NCBI GenBank assembly: GCA_021790895.1
Contig: JAJYFM010000011.1
Coordinates: 1-43,590 of the forward strand
DNA length: 43,590 nt
Reading direction: 5' to 3'
DNA from: a bacterium
Lineage (GTDB): Bacteria; Vulcanimicrobiota; Vulcanimicrobiia; Vulcanimicrobiales; Vulcanimicrobiaceae
How positions within the stretch are numbered: the first letter of the stretch is position 1; each line of letters opens with the position of its first letter. Positions 16,411-25,811 of the stretch are shown one piece after another. Position numbers and translations under genes: made by a program. Below the pieces are notes generated by a model, which made no database searches, was not told the DNA's origin, and worked only from the letters and a program-made list of their open reading frames with translations.

Positions 16411-16840
16411 AACCGAAGCGCGCCGAAGAGCATTTACATGCCCGCACAGCGGCGATGTGCAATTTCCGAACCAACCGACTTAATTACGCCAACAAACCAA
16501 GGTCATACCATGGTTACAGCGTTCGAAAAATGCTTTGCAATAAAAGCGCCGCAAAACCAATTACAGACGAAGGAGTGCGCATAAACACAGCGGAAGAGCA
16601 GCACCAGCGACTCGACTAGTGTGCTGGGGGGCCACGCGTTATTGTCGCGAGCCCGCTTAATTCGCGGCTACGACCGCTTCTTTCGAAAGGCCCCTCGTTT
16701 TAGTCGTGGCAAACAAAATTCGCGACGCCCGCCTAAGTTCTGTTTTGTCGCTCGATCCAAATGCGCTTTCGAAAAGGGAGCGTATATTGTGACTACGGCT
16801 GTTTCCCACCCAGTTCCGCATCCATTATGACTGGAGACCT
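16411..16840. other. 430-bp intergenic region, no confident gene
   Basis: It is less GC-rich than the flanking tamB-like gene. A 69-codon frame at 16621-16830 lacks family resemblance and a ribosome site. TATATT at 16783-16788 could be a -10 element for the following gene pair, but no -35 stands out. GGAG at 16832-16835 serves the ATG at 16841. Confidence 0.4.
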
Positions 16841-17614
16841 ATGATCGCCATTACACATGCTTCCCTTGTGCGCGAGTATGCCGGAACCGCAATTCGTACC
16901 CTCACCATTAACACGTATTCGGGAAACGTGACGATTCAAAGAGGGGATTCGAACCGGCTCATCATCACGATGACGAAGCACGTCGAAGGCAAAGGAAGCG
17001 TTCAGAGCAACGTTGCGGCCGAGAATCAAGTGCGCCTGAAGGCCGACTTGTCGCGCTCCGACCTCGATGTCGTTGCTCGCAGCACAAGGCCGGAGTCAGG
17101 CCCTCTCAGGACCTTTGTAGATATTGAAATATCGCTTCCGAAGCGACTCGATGTAACGATTCACGACCTATCGAGCAACATTCGCATCACCGCCCCGCTC
17201 GATCGCCTAGACCTCCAGACCATCAGCGGAACGGCGACCGTTCGCGGCGCCGTTCGGTCGATCCGCGCGTGGACTGCGTCGGGACTCTTATCGGTCCACC
17301 AGGCGGGGCAAGCCGCGCGCTTCTTTCAGCGAGCGAATTTACGTTCGGAATCTGGGGCGATTGCGTTCACCGCGAGCGCGTTATCGCCAAGCGCGAAAGT
17401 CGAGGCTGAATCCATGAGCGGCGTCGTGCGTATGAAAATAGAAGGCGGTGCCCTTCCGAATGCATCGGCGACCTCCGTGAGCGGAAGCGCCCACATTTTA
17501 TACCCAGCTTATTTTTCAAAAGCAAAGCGTTCTCCCCAGAACGGCGCACGGCTCGTCGCCCACACCGTTAGTGGGTCGGTCATTGTCGATCTGTCGAAGT
17601 GTGCACATCGCTAG
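16841..17614 (+). CDS. DUF4097-like beta-helix protein
   Basis: The product has 257 residues with repeating short beta-strand turns: NTYSGNVTIQRGDSNRLIIT, LDLQTISGTATVRGAV, AWTASGLLSVHQAG, AESMSGVVRMKIEG, TSVSGSAHILYP and HTVSGSVIVDL. The repeated SG-x-V/A ladder is typical of DUF4097, a right-handed beta-helix fold of unknown biochemical function, often found with membrane or envelope genes. No signal peptide is visible, and an in-frame upstream start is blocked by a stop. ATG 16841 has a GGAG 5 nt upstream. The next gene begins at the base after the stop, so they form a pair. The assignment rests on pattern only. Confidence 0.6.
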   Translation: MIAITHASLVREYAGTAIRTLTINTYSGNVTIQRGDSNRLIITMTKHVEGKGSVQSNVAAENQVRLKADLSRSDLDVVARSTRPESGPLRTFVDIEISLPKRLDVTIHDLSSNIRITAPLDRLDLQTISGTATVRGAVRSIRAWTASGLLSVHQAGQAARFFQRANLRSESGAIAFTASALSPSAKVEAESMSGVVRMKIEGGALPNASATSVSGSAHILYPAYFSKAKRSPQNGARLVAHTVSGSVIVDLSKCAHR

Positions 17615-19726
17615 ATGTTCAAAGGTATCTTCCACGCGCTGCTCTTGATCGGCGCGATCTCGATTGTCGCTCCGCCGGCGCTCTTCGCTAAGACTCTTCC
17701 AAGCATCCACGTTCCGATCGTTCCGTCCTCGCCGAAGAAAGAAACGCAAAAGCAAAACGCTCGTTCTTGGGCTCACGCGGCCGTCCTCACGCTCGCGTAC
17801 GATTTTACAAATCGACGCGTCGCCAAACGCCCGACGCTCGCTTATGTCGAACAAGATGCCACGGGCCTCGATATCGCCTTTCGCGTCGTACAAAAATCTC
17901 CGGTTGTCGCATCGACCCGCAGCAACGGCCCAGGAGTATTCGGCGACGACTACGTTCTCGTCGCGCTGGAACCGCAAGGCGTGCAGGGCTTTTCGTACCA
18001 GTTTGTGGCAAATGCGCGCGGCGCGCGTTTCCAAACCTCTTCCGAGAACAGCGCATACACCCCACAGTGGACAGCGACCGGTCGACGTACGAAGAACGGG
18101 TATTTCGTAACGATGCATATCCCGTTTGCAATCGTTCGAAGTAACGCGTCGCATGTGTGGACGGCGCAATTCGAGCGGTTTTCCGTTCGTAGTGATTCCG
18201 TCGACGTCTGGAGTTATGACCGCAATGCTACGAACGCTGCCGATCCGCTCTATTCGGGAAAACTCTACGGCGTCGAGACCGCAGCCGCCGCGCATCATAC
18301 ATCTGTTCCGCGCCCAGCCGCTCGCTTCCAGCCCTATCTCCTAGGAATCGCACGCTCCTCGGCCTCGGGTGGTGCGACTTCACAAGTTGGCCTTGATATG
18401 GCCGTTCCGATTACACCGACCGCCTCTTTTGTCGGCTCGTTTCATCCGGATTATTCAAATGTCGAGATCGATCAACAGACGATTTCGCCGACGGCTTTTC
18501 CTCGCCAATATCAAGAAGTGCGCCCGTTTTTTACGCAGCTCGATAACGCATTTAACAATACGGCGGGTTGTGCTGCATGCCCGCAAACGCTATACACTCC
18601 GGCGATCCCCACCTTCCGGCAAGGATATGGCCTCGAAGGAACGCAAGGGCCCGTTACCTTTGCTGGGTTCGATGCCGTCGGGACGCAGCGCACCGATGTC
18701 GCCGACGTGGTCAACGTGGCGCGAACGACGAAACGCTGGTCCGGACAGGTGGAACTCCAACGCGTCGCGGTAGATACCCCAACTTTTCTCGATACGACGA
18801 CTTCGATGAACGGAGGCTACTCGAGCGCTCGCGGCCATTGGCTCGTCTATGGAAACTACGCGCGCGAGGACGGCACTTTTGTGAGCGATCCCAGCCAGGC
18901 ACGCTACGGCGAGATTGGGGCCGCAATGCAAACCGCAACGACGGAGTTCCTCGTTGCGCGCCAGTTCGTCGGGGCACAGTTCAATCCGGTCGACGGCTAC
19001 GAAGCGCAATCCGATATCGGCGGTTATTTTGCGCTCGCTCAGCGGATGTATCATTTTCCAAAAGCATCACCACTTCTCGACGTGAATATTTTTGGGTCGA
19101 CCGCGCGTTACTGGAATCACAACGCCCTGCCGGCGCAAGCGAATGCGTCCTACCAAATCAATATCGATTGGAAGAGCCTTTGGTCCGTTCATCTCTTCCA
19201 GCAAAGCCAGTTCGTTCTGGCTAGCAATGGGGAGTTTCTTCCGTTTAACGTCGGCAATGGTGTGGACGTCGGGTATAATTTAAACTCGAATTTTGCAAAA
19301 AGCCTGATGTACGCCGATGGGGCATATTATCACGGACACGCTTCTGCATGGCAGTTTTCAGATACGATGCCCGTGCGAAAAAAGATCAGTCTGTCGATAA
19401 ACATGTACGAAAACCTATATCAGTCAAACGCGGCCTCCGAACCATCTTTCCGTGAATGGCTCAATGACGCGAGTTTCAATTGGCAATTTTCTCGTGACGC
19501 ATCGCTTTCACTCGGAGCGCGCCGCATCAACGGGATCAATCTCCCGACGTACTACGCGCCTCCAAATTTTACGCCGATGTTTGCTGATAACCTCAGCGCG
19601 GCGTTTCATTATCTACATGGCCACAACGAATTTTATCTGGTCTACGGCGACCCGAATGCGTTTACAACGACCCCCGCGGTGTTCTTCAAGTGGATATTCT
19701 ATGCCGGAGCAGGCAAAGGGACATAG
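17615..19726 (+). CDS. Secreted protein with CBM9-like domain and DUF5916-like beta-barrel
   Basis: The product has 703 residues with a signal peptide (about 1-25, ending LFAK). The N-terminal domain (about 55-210) resembles the family 9 carbohydrate-binding fold linked to DUF5916: GDDYVLVALEPQGVQGFSYQ, then a GYFVTMHIPFAIVR strand. The remaining 450 or so residues alternate aromatic and polar residues as in outer-membrane barrels, with repeated FVGSFHPDYSNVE-like hairpins. DUF5916 proteins are putative outer-membrane barrels of unknown substrate. ATG 17615 directly follows the DUF4097-like stop. GC content is slightly lower than in bamA. A transport or glycan-binding role is inference. Confidence 0.6.
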   Translation: MFKGIFHALLLIGAISIVAPPALFAKTLPSIHVPIVPSSPKKETQKQNARSWAHAAVLTLAYDFTNRRVAKRPTLAYVEQDATGLDIAFRVVQKSPVVASTRSNGPGVFGDDYVLVALEPQGVQGFSYQFVANARGARFQTSSENSAYTPQWTATGRRTKNGYFVTMHIPFAIVRSNASHVWTAQFERFSVRSDSVDVWSYDRNATNAADPLYSGKLYGVETAAAAHHTSVPRPAARFQPYLLGIARSSASGGATSQVGLDMAVPITPTASFVGSFHPDYSNVEIDQQTISPTAFPRQYQEVRPFFTQLDNAFNNTAGCAACPQTLYTPAIPTFRQGYGLEGTQGPVTFAGFDAVGTQRTDVADVVNVARTTKRWSGQVELQRVAVDTPTFLDTTTSMNGGYSSARGHWLVYGNYAREDGTFVSDPSQARYGEIGAAMQTATTEFLVARQFVGAQFNPVDGYEAQSDIGGYFALAQRMYHFPKASPLLDVNIFGSTARYWNHNALPAQANASYQINIDWKSLWSVHLFQQSQFVLASNGEFLPFNVGNGVDVGYNLNSNFAKSLMYADGAYYHGHASAWQFSDTMPVRKKISLSINMYENLYQSNAASEPSFREWLNDASFNWQFSRDASLSLGARRINGINLPTYYAPPNFTPMFADNLSAAFHYLHGHNEFYLVYGDPNAFTTTPAVFFKWIFYAGAGKGT

Positions 19727-19982
19727 GAGGCAGCGCGGCGGCGAGGAATCGGCAGGGGAACCCTTTTGTGCGCTGACGCCGGAGCCTTCACTCGCTGTCG
19801 AAAGCAGCCGAGCGAGCGGTTCTGTTGCGCGCTCGGTGAATCGGCGGCACCCGGGGCCGCTTGGCAAGGAGCGAGGGGGGCTTGGGCGAATCGAGCGCTC
19901 TTAGCCCTGGGACCGGCGCTTTGCCGTTCCCCGTTGGCCGGGCTCTGCCGGCCACACTCAAGATCGAGGGATTGCGCTTTCT
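19727..19982. other. Intergenic region upstream of bamA
   Basis: No gene is seen in these 256 bp. A perfect 6-bp stem (GGCCGG at 19936-19941, CCGGCC at 19948-19953) lies 30 bp before bamA. It has no U-tract, so it is not a clear terminator. No consensus promoter stands out, although the long bamA-lpt run should begin here. Confidence 0.35.
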
Positions 19983-22256
19983 ATGAATGTCCGTTTTCGG
20001 CGTGCGCACCGCGCACTCTGGAAAGCCGCTAGCGCGCTGGTCGCGCTTGCGGCGATCGTTGCGATGCTCGCACCGCCGAACGCCTCCTCCGCCGTCACGC
20101 CGAAGATCGTTTCGGTCGACGTCACGGGGAATCTCCACGTTCCAACGTCGGAGATTATGGCGGTCGTGCAGGCGCGTCCCGGCGAAACCTACGATCCGAA
20201 GGTCGTGCAGGGGGACCTCGCGCGGATCAACGCGCTGGGTTACTTCTCGGCGATCGCCCCTCCGTTGGTTCGGCTACGCCCGGGCGGCGTAGCGATCACC
20301 TACCGTGTGGTCGAGAACCCGGTCATCTCGAAAATTTCGTTTATCGGCAACAAGAACGTTCCGACCAACACCTTGCTCGCGCTGATGGATAGCGCGCCGG
20401 GCCAGGTCTTCAACGGAAACACGTTACGCTCCGACTTGCTCAAGATCAACAGCTATTACGAACGCATCGGCTACGGCGGCCAGCTACCGACGCATATTAA
20501 GGATGTCAACCTCGATCCGAAGACCGGCGCACTCACGCTGACGGTTCAGGAAGGCTTGACGATTCGCAAGGTCATCATCGGTGGAGATCCGGTGATTCCG
20601 CCGCCGATGATTCTTTCGAAGCTCAACGTGAAACCGGGCGTCGTCTACTCAGACGCGCTCCGTGAAAAAGATTATAAGGCGATTTCGGCGCTCTATAAGA
20701 AGTACTCGCTCTTCGTCGGAAACTTCGTCGGCGGCATCGAGCCGTCGTCGATCGACCTGAAAAACGATACCGCCGACGTGAAGTACGACGTCTACGTCGC
20801 TCGCGTTGCCGCCGTCGAAATCACCGGCAACACGAAAACCAAGGACGCGGTCATCCGCCGTCAGTTGCGTCTGCGCCCCGGTATGCTGCTCACGCGCGCG
20901 GCGATAAAGTACGACCTTCAGCGTCTGCAGAACACGCAGTTCTTCTCGAACGTCACGCCCGACGTTAAACCGGGCCCCGACCCCAAGCATCCCGAAGACG
21001 TCACCGTCGTTTGGAAAGTTACCGAACAGAAGACCGCGCAAGCGCAGATCGGCTTCGGTTATTCCGGCGGCATCAACGGTCAAGGGATCTATGGCGATCT
21101 CGGTTATCAGGATAACAACCTGCATGGAACCGGGAACGGCGTCGGCATTCAATTCCAGCGCAGTATTCGCACCTCGTCGGTGCAGGCATCGGCGACGATT
21201 CCCTACGTCGGCAATACCACGCAATCGCAAAAGTATAGTCTCTCCGGATCGCTCTTCAGCAATTCCTCAACCTACTATTACCCGGTGTATGCCGTTTCGC
21301 AGACGTCGTTCTCGGCGATCTCGCCGACCGTCGGCGCGACTCCGCAGCCGATTCCGGTGACGCTCTACCCCTCGCTCGGCGTCTCCTCGATCTCCGGTGT
21401 CGCTGCGACGAACACGAACAGCGCGCTGGGCGGCGCGCTCCAAATCGGTCGCCGTCTGAACGACTTCACGCAAATCACCGCCGGCGTCGGTGCGCAGACG
21501 ATCCGCTACAGCACGACGGTCCAATCGCCGTACTACTTCCAGTCGAACGTGCAGCCGAACGTCTTCGTAGGTGCGACGCCTAGCCCATTGAGCAACCTTA
21601 ACCTCAACACCAACAACACGCTCGGCGTCTCGGCAAGCTCGATCGCCAACGTTAATACCGGCGCGCCGTATCGCCTCGATACGCTCTCGCTTGGCGCATC
21701 GACGCTCACGCTCGATGATTACATCGAGCCGCGACGCGGCGTCAACGCGAACTTTACCGAGACGTTCTCTTCGCCGGCGATCGGCTCGAGCTTTACGTTC
21801 ACGCAAAGCGTGCTCGACATCGCGAAATTCATTCCGGTTCGTCGCACGGCGACGATCGGACTCCATTTCCTCGGCGAGCTCTCGACCGGAGCAATACCAC
21901 CGAGTAACCTCTTCAGTTTTAACGACCAAACGTTGCGCGGCTACAACCAAATCTTCTACGGTACCGACGCCGCGCTCTTCCAAGCCGAGTTTCGGCAACC
22001 GCTGAGCATCGATCGTAACCTTATACTCGCGGCATTCGTCGACCAAGGCGCGTTCCGCATCCGCGGCGCGGCGCCGATCCTCGACCCGTATACCAATCGG
22101 ATTACGAGTTACCCCGGAGATTGGACGCTTCGTTCCGACTACGGGCTTGGCGTCCGCTTTAACGTTCCGCAACTCGGTAACCGCGTCGTGCGGATCGATT
22201 TTGCGAAGGGCGTCAACGGATTCCACACCAGCTTCGGCTTAGGCGAAGCTTTCTAG
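19983..22256 (+). CDS. bamA: Outer-membrane protein assembly factor BamA (Omp85), four POTRA domains
   Basis: The product has 757 residues. BamA folds and inserts beta-barrel proteins into the outer membrane. A signal peptide (about 1-36, ending NASSA) is followed by four POTRA domains: about 40-113 (KIVSVDVTGNLHVPTSEI), 114-195 (VISKISFIGNKNVPTNTL), 196-278 (TIRKVIIGGDPVIPPPMI) and 279-355 (VAAVEITGNTKTKDAVIRRQ). The 16-strand barrel runs to the C-terminus. DQTLRGYNQIFYG carries the conserved RGY/F of loop L6, next to ALFQAEFRQPL. Proteobacterial BamA has five POTRAs, so one fewer is seen here. It heads the envelope gene run. Confidence 0.93.
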   Translation: MNVRFRRAHRALWKAASALVALAAIVAMLAPPNASSAVTPKIVSVDVTGNLHVPTSEIMAVVQARPGETYDPKVVQGDLARINALGYFSAIAPPLVRLRPGGVAITYRVVENPVISKISFIGNKNVPTNTLLALMDSAPGQVFNGNTLRSDLLKINSYYERIGYGGQLPTHIKDVNLDPKTGALTLTVQEGLTIRKVIIGGDPVIPPPMILSKLNVKPGVVYSDALREKDYKAISALYKKYSLFVGNFVGGIEPSSIDLKNDTADVKYDVYVARVAAVEITGNTKTKDAVIRRQLRLRPGMLLTRAAIKYDLQRLQNTQFFSNVTPDVKPGPDPKHPEDVTVVWKVTEQKTAQAQIGFGYSGGINGQGIYGDLGYQDNNLHGTGNGVGIQFQRSIRTSSVQASATIPYVGNTTQSQKYSLSGSLFSNSSTYYYPVYAVSQTSFSAISPTVGATPQPIPVTLYPSLGVSSISGVAATNTNSALGGALQIGRRLNDFTQITAGVGAQTIRYSTTVQSPYYFQSNVQPNVFVGATPSPLSNLNLNTNNTLGVSASSIANVNTGAPYRLDTLSLGASTLTLDDYIEPRRGVNANFTETFSSPAIGSSFTFTQSVLDIAKFIPVRRTATIGLHFLGELSTGAIPPSNLFSFNDQTLRGYNQIFYGTDAALFQAEFRQPLSIDRNLILAAFVDQGAFRIRGAAPILDPYTNRITSYPGDWTLRSDYGLGVRFNVPQLGNRVVRIDFAKGVNGFHTSFGLGEAF

Positions 22257-22290
22257 CACCGCTTGTCTTTAGGACTTCGAGAAGGACATC

Positions 22291-23097
22291 ATGAAACACC
22301 GCATACTCGCAATCGTCGCACTTCTTTGCGCGGTCGGGGTCTTCATCGCCCCGTCGGCGATCGCCGACGATCTGACCGACGTTGGTACGATCGCTCAGTC
22401 GTCGATCGCATCACTGCCGGCGTTCGTCAGCGCGAACCAAAAGCTCAGCACCATTGCCTCGCAGATGCAGCAACAGGAAGCTGCGCAAATGAAGGGTGCG
22501 AAGAACGACGCTCAACGTCAGCAAATCCAGCTGGATTTTTCGCAGCGCTTCAATGACAAGCAAAACGAAATTCTGGGGCCGCTGCTTCAGCGCGTTCAGC
22601 TTGCGCTCGCTGCAGTGAGCGCGAAACGCAAACTCTCGGTTGTCCTCGACCGCCACATCGTCGTGTACGGCGGCCAAGATATCACGACCGACGTCCTCAA
22701 TCTGGTGACCGGTACCCAGGCTATTCCGCCGGTGACGGCGACGCCGGCGCCTTCGTCGGTCGGGTACGTGGATCAAGGAGTGCTCGACAACGGGCTGCCG
22801 AAAGTGAAAGCGGCGAACGATGCTTTCGCGAAGTACGCCCAGCAACAGCGCGCGATCTTCGCCGCCAAAATGCAGAAGGCGACCACGAACGCGGAAAAAC
22901 AGCAAATCTCGGTCGACTTCAACAAAGTTCTTTCGGACGAACAAAACAAGCTTCTCAAGCCGCTGGTCTCCAAAGTGCGCGCGATCACGGCAACGGTTGC
23001 ACAGAAAAAGCACCTGCTCGTGGTCGTCGATAAGGGCGACGTTGTTTTCGGCGGGACGGACATCACGCAAGAAGTGAGGAATGGCCTCAATCACTAG
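22291..23097 (+). CDS. Tandem OmpH/Skp-family periplasmic chaperone
   Basis: The product has 268 residues with a signal peptide ending IADD near residue 26. Two OmpH-like units lie in tandem: about 35-140, ending SVVLDRHIVVYGGQDITTDV, and about 158-266, ending LLVVVDKGDVVFGGTDITQE. The repeated V-x-GG-x-DIT ending is the OmpH C-terminal hallmark. Skp/OmpH proteins bind unfolded barrel proteins in the periplasm and act as trimers; a fused double unit is unusual. It lies 34 bp after bamA, matching the bamA-ompH-lpxD order, and overlaps the next gene by 17 bp. Confidence 0.82.
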   Translation: MKHRILAIVALLCAVGVFIAPSAIADDLTDVGTIAQSSIASLPAFVSANQKLSTIASQMQQQEAAQMKGAKNDAQRQQIQLDFSQRFNDKQNEILGPLLQRVQLALAAVSAKRKLSVVLDRHIVVYGGQDITTDVLNLVTGTQAIPPVTATPAPSSVGYVDQGVLDNGLPKVKAANDAFAKYAQQQRAIFAAKMQKATTNAEKQQISVDFNKVLSDEQNKLLKPLVSKVRAITATVAQKKHLLVVVDKGDVVFGGTDITQEVRNGLNH

Positions 23098-24361
23098 GTT
23101 TCTAGCAGGCGTGCTTCTGGTCGGCGTGGTTGCGTGCAGCCACGTCGATGTTTCTTCGCCCAACATTCGCGGCATCGCGTATGTCAACACAAATAAGGCG
23201 ATGAAAGCGCATCCGCTCTATCCGCAACTGCAAGATCTTAATGCGGCTATTGCCGCAATCGATCTCTCTGCCGCCGTGCCGATGGTGCCGAAATCACCTG
23301 AAGAGATGAAGGCCGATGTTGCGAGCATCAAGGCGCAACTTGCGCAAGCCGAAAAGCAAAGCACGGACGCAATCGGGGCGTTACAGAATAGTCTGGCGCA
23401 GGACGAACGGACCGAAGTCGCCGCGGCGCTCCGGTCGGCGGGGTTGAACGCAGCCGCACAGGCGTACGAATCGGCTCCGGTTATTTCCTCGGCGGCGCAA
23501 GCGCAAGCGATTGAAAAATCGGCAGCTAGCGATCTACAAAGCTACCAACAGTCGGTTTTTGCGCAAGGGCGGGCCACGATGGGAGCGCTTGAAAAGCGAT
23601 TGCACGAACAAGCGCAAGGGCGTTTTCAAACGCGCGCTGCCCAGTACGCCCGTGAGGAGTCGGATCTCTCGTTGCGGCTCTCGCAACAGGACGCGAATCA
23701 ACGCCTTGCCCTTCAGACGAAGCTGAATAACCTGGCGCTCAACGATGCACAGCGAAAAAAACTGACGTCGCAACTCAAGGCGATCGACCAAAACGAAAAG
23801 TCGCAGGTCGACGCAATGCGTGCGCGGCACCAGAAGGAGCTCCAGGCCTATCAAAACCAATTGCAAGCGGGGATCATGAAGCAGATCCGCGCGCAAGCAA
23901 CGCAGTTACAGGCGCAGACGCAAACGCAACTCCAAGCGCGCCAAAAACAGGTTTCGCAGCAGTTGGCGGCGCTCGCCGGTCCGCAAATTCCCAAAAATTT
24001 GCCGTCGGCAACCAAGGTACAGCTCGAACAGATCGCTTCGGATTTGCAGCAACGCTATCAAACCGGTCTCGCCAAAATTTCCGATCGCTTCAATGAAACG
24101 CGCAGCGATCTGAATGCAGAATATGCAGCCCTGAACGGCGTCGACGTTGGCGCAGTTGGTGCGGCGAAAAAACAGCGAGATAAGCTTTCAAAAGAGCGCG
24201 CAGAACTTTACAAAAAGATCGATACCCAAATTGCCGCTGCAGCGCAGCGCATTGCCAAACGCGACGGTTTTTCCGTCGTTCTCCTCGACCCCATCGCACA
24301 TCCGGGAGGCTACGACCTCACCGGAGATGTTATCTCCTCTCTCAAGAGCACAGGAACGTGA
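23081..24361 (+). CDS. Large OmpH/Skp-like coiled-coil lipoprotein
   Basis: The product has 426 residues. The N-terminus LLVGVVACSH reads as a lipoprotein signal with Cys19 as acceptor. RGIAYVNTNKAMKAHPLYPQ matches the OmpH start (V-N-x-x-K). The middle, about 60-360, is a long Gln/Ala-rich coiled coil. The end, RDGFSVVLLDPIAHPGGYDL then TGDVI, resembles the OmpH tail. It is two to three times longer than Skp, so the tentacles would be extended. ATG 23081 lies inside the end of the tandem OmpH gene. The stop overlaps the next start (GTGA). Anchored Skp-like function is inference. Confidence 0.68.
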   Translation: MASITRFLAGVLLVGVVACSHVDVSSPNIRGIAYVNTNKAMKAHPLYPQLQDLNAAIAAIDLSAAVPMVPKSPEEMKADVASIKAQLAQAEKQSTDAIGALQNSLAQDERTEVAAALRSAGLNAAAQAYESAPVISSAAQAQAIEKSAASDLQSYQQSVFAQGRATMGALEKRLHEQAQGRFQTRAAQYAREESDLSLRLSQQDANQRLALQTKLNNLALNDAQRKKLTSQLKAIDQNEKSQVDAMRARHQKELQAYQNQLQAGIMKQIRAQATQLQAQTQTQLQARQKQVSQQLAALAGPQIPKNLPSATKVQLEQIASDLQQRYQTGLAKISDRFNETRSDLNAEYAALNGVDVGAVGAAKKQRDKLSKERAELYKKIDTQIAAAAQRIAKRDGFSVVLLDPIAHPGGYDLTGDVISSLKSTGT

Positions 24362-24762
24362 AGAAGAGCATTATCGCACTTGCCGGACTCATCAGCATCG
24401 TTGGATGCGCTTCGTCGAGCCCCATTGGACTCGTCGACGTCAATCGTATTACCACGAATTGGACCGAGTTCCAGACCGACCAGAGCCACCTTTATGCCGA
24501 CGAGAAGCGCATTGCGACGAGTACCGCGAGCAATGCTCAAAAGGCGAGCCAGGTAGCTGCGCTGCAGAAAAAATACGGCGCGTTGACCGTTGCGCTCACC
24601 AACCAGATTCGCGCGGCCGCGGCGAAAGTCGCCGCCAAGAAGAATCTGAAGCTCGTGCTAACGCGTGAGGGCGTCGGTTACGGTGGGACCGATATCACCG
24701 TCGAGGTCGAAAAGGTACTCGGCATCACCGACACGTCTTCGCCGAAACCCTCAGGCTCGTAA
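24358..24762 (+). CDS. Short OmpH/Skp-like lipoprotein
   Basis: The product has 134 residues. LAGLISIVGCASS is a good lipobox with Cys17. The rest is OmpH-like: IGLVDVNRITTNWTEFQ, a coiled coil of about 60 residues, and LKLVLTREGVGYGGTDITVE with the V-x-YGG-x-DIT ending. It is the third OmpH-type gene in a row and the shortest. GTG 24358 overlaps the previous stop. lpxD follows after 5 bp. It probably acts at a membrane face instead of freely in the periplasm (inference). Confidence 0.72.
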   Translation: MKKSIIALAGLISIVGCASSSPIGLVDVNRITTNWTEFQTDQSHLYADEKRIATSTASNAQKASQVAALQKKYGALTVALTNQIRAAAAKVAAKKNLKLVLTREGVGYGGTDITVEVEKVLGITDTSSPKPSGS

Positions 24763-24767
24763 ACGCA

Positions 24768-25802
24768 GTGCTCGGGAAGCTCGGCGAGATCGCCCGGCGC
24801 CTGGGCGGTACGGTTATCGGGAATGCGGAGGTTGAGATCCTCACGGTTAGCGCCGTCGATGAGGCCGGCCCGGGCGCGCTGACGTTCGCCGTCGATGCGC
24901 GCTATCTGCAGGCGGCGATGCGCAGCAACGCCGCTGCGGTGCTCGCCGATGCTCGAGCGATCCCCGACCCGGCGCCAAGCGGGAAGCCGCTGATCGTCGT
25001 CGAGGATGCACGCATCGCATTGGTCGGGCTGCTCGCAACGTTGCGCGCGCCGCGCCCGGTCGGGCCGCATCGCGACCCATCCGCCGCGATCGATTCCACG
25101 GCGGTCGTCGCTGCGAACGCCTACGTCGGACCGCACGTAACGATCGGCCCCGGCAGTGAGATTGCCGACGATTGTGCATTGGAGGCCGGCGCCTATGTCG
25201 GTGCCGGGGTAAAGATCGGCGTCGGAAGTTGGCTGCACCCGCATGCGCGCGTCCTCGACCGCTGCGTTTTGGGAGCCGGGGTCGTGCTCTACCCAGGGGC
25301 AACCATCGGCAGCGAGGGTTTTGGATGGGCGTTCGTCGACGGCCGCCTGGAACGCATTCCACAGGTCGGCAACGTCGAGCTCGGCGACCGGGTCGAGATC
25401 GGAGCGAACAGTTGTGTCGATCGCGCGCAGACGGGAAGCACGCGTATCGGCGAAGGAACGAAGATCGATAATCTCGTGCAGATTGGGCACAATTGTCGGC
25501 TCGGCAAGCATAGTGCGTTCGCAGCGCTCGCCGGACTCGCAGGCTCAACCGTGGTCGGCGATTACGTGCGCGTCGGCGGGCAGACCGGATTCAAAGGACA
25601 CATTACGGTCGGTTCGCGCGTCACGATCGGCGGGCAGAGCCAGATCTGGAGCGACGTTCCCGACGACGCATTTGTTTCCGGCGCTCCCGCGCGCGATCAT
25701 CGCGACCGCCTTCGGTTGGAGGTTGCAATTAAAAACCTGCCCAAGTTGATGGCCCGTGTCGATGCACTCGAACGGGCGGCGCGCGAGCGCGACAAAGGCT
25801 AG
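24768..25802 (+). CDS. lpxD: UDP-3-O-(3-hydroxyacyl)glucosamine N-acyltransferase LpxD
   Basis: The product has 344 residues. LpxD adds the second hydroxyacyl chain (N-linked) in lipid A synthesis, using acyl-ACP. The N-terminal uridine-binding domain (about 1-100) has VDEAGPGALTFAVD. The left-handed beta-helix (about 105-320) has hexapeptide repeats. The catalytic His lies at residue 241 in NLVQIGHNCRLGKHS, equivalent to His239 of E. coli. A C-terminal helix follows. The start is GTG 24768. It lies between the ompH genes and lpxC, a conserved context. Confidence 0.95.
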   Translation: MLGKLGEIARRLGGTVIGNAEVEILTVSAVDEAGPGALTFAVDARYLQAAMRSNAAAVLADARAIPDPAPSGKPLIVVEDARIALVGLLATLRAPRPVGPHRDPSAAIDSTAVVAANAYVGPHVTIGPGSEIADDCALEAGAYVGAGVKIGVGSWLHPHARVLDRCVLGAGVVLYPGATIGSEGFGWAFVDGRLERIPQVGNVELGDRVEIGANSCVDRAQTGSTRIGEGTKIDNLVQIGHNCRLGKHSAFAALAGLAGSTVVGDYVRVGGQTGFKGHITVGSRVTIGGQSQIWSDVPDDAFVSGAPARDHRDRLRLEVAIKNLPKLMARVDALERAARERDKG

Positions 25803-25811
25803 GTCAATGCC

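Noticed and set aside
16621-16830. 69-codon frame in the gap before the DUF4097-like gene
   Set aside because: No ribosome site, no recognisable protein character; likely chance.
16941-16960. GGGATTCGAACC, which looks like the T-arm of a minus-strand tRNA
   Set aside because: The 5-bp stem around the loop does not pair and no acceptor or anticodon arms fit; it lies inside a coding frame.
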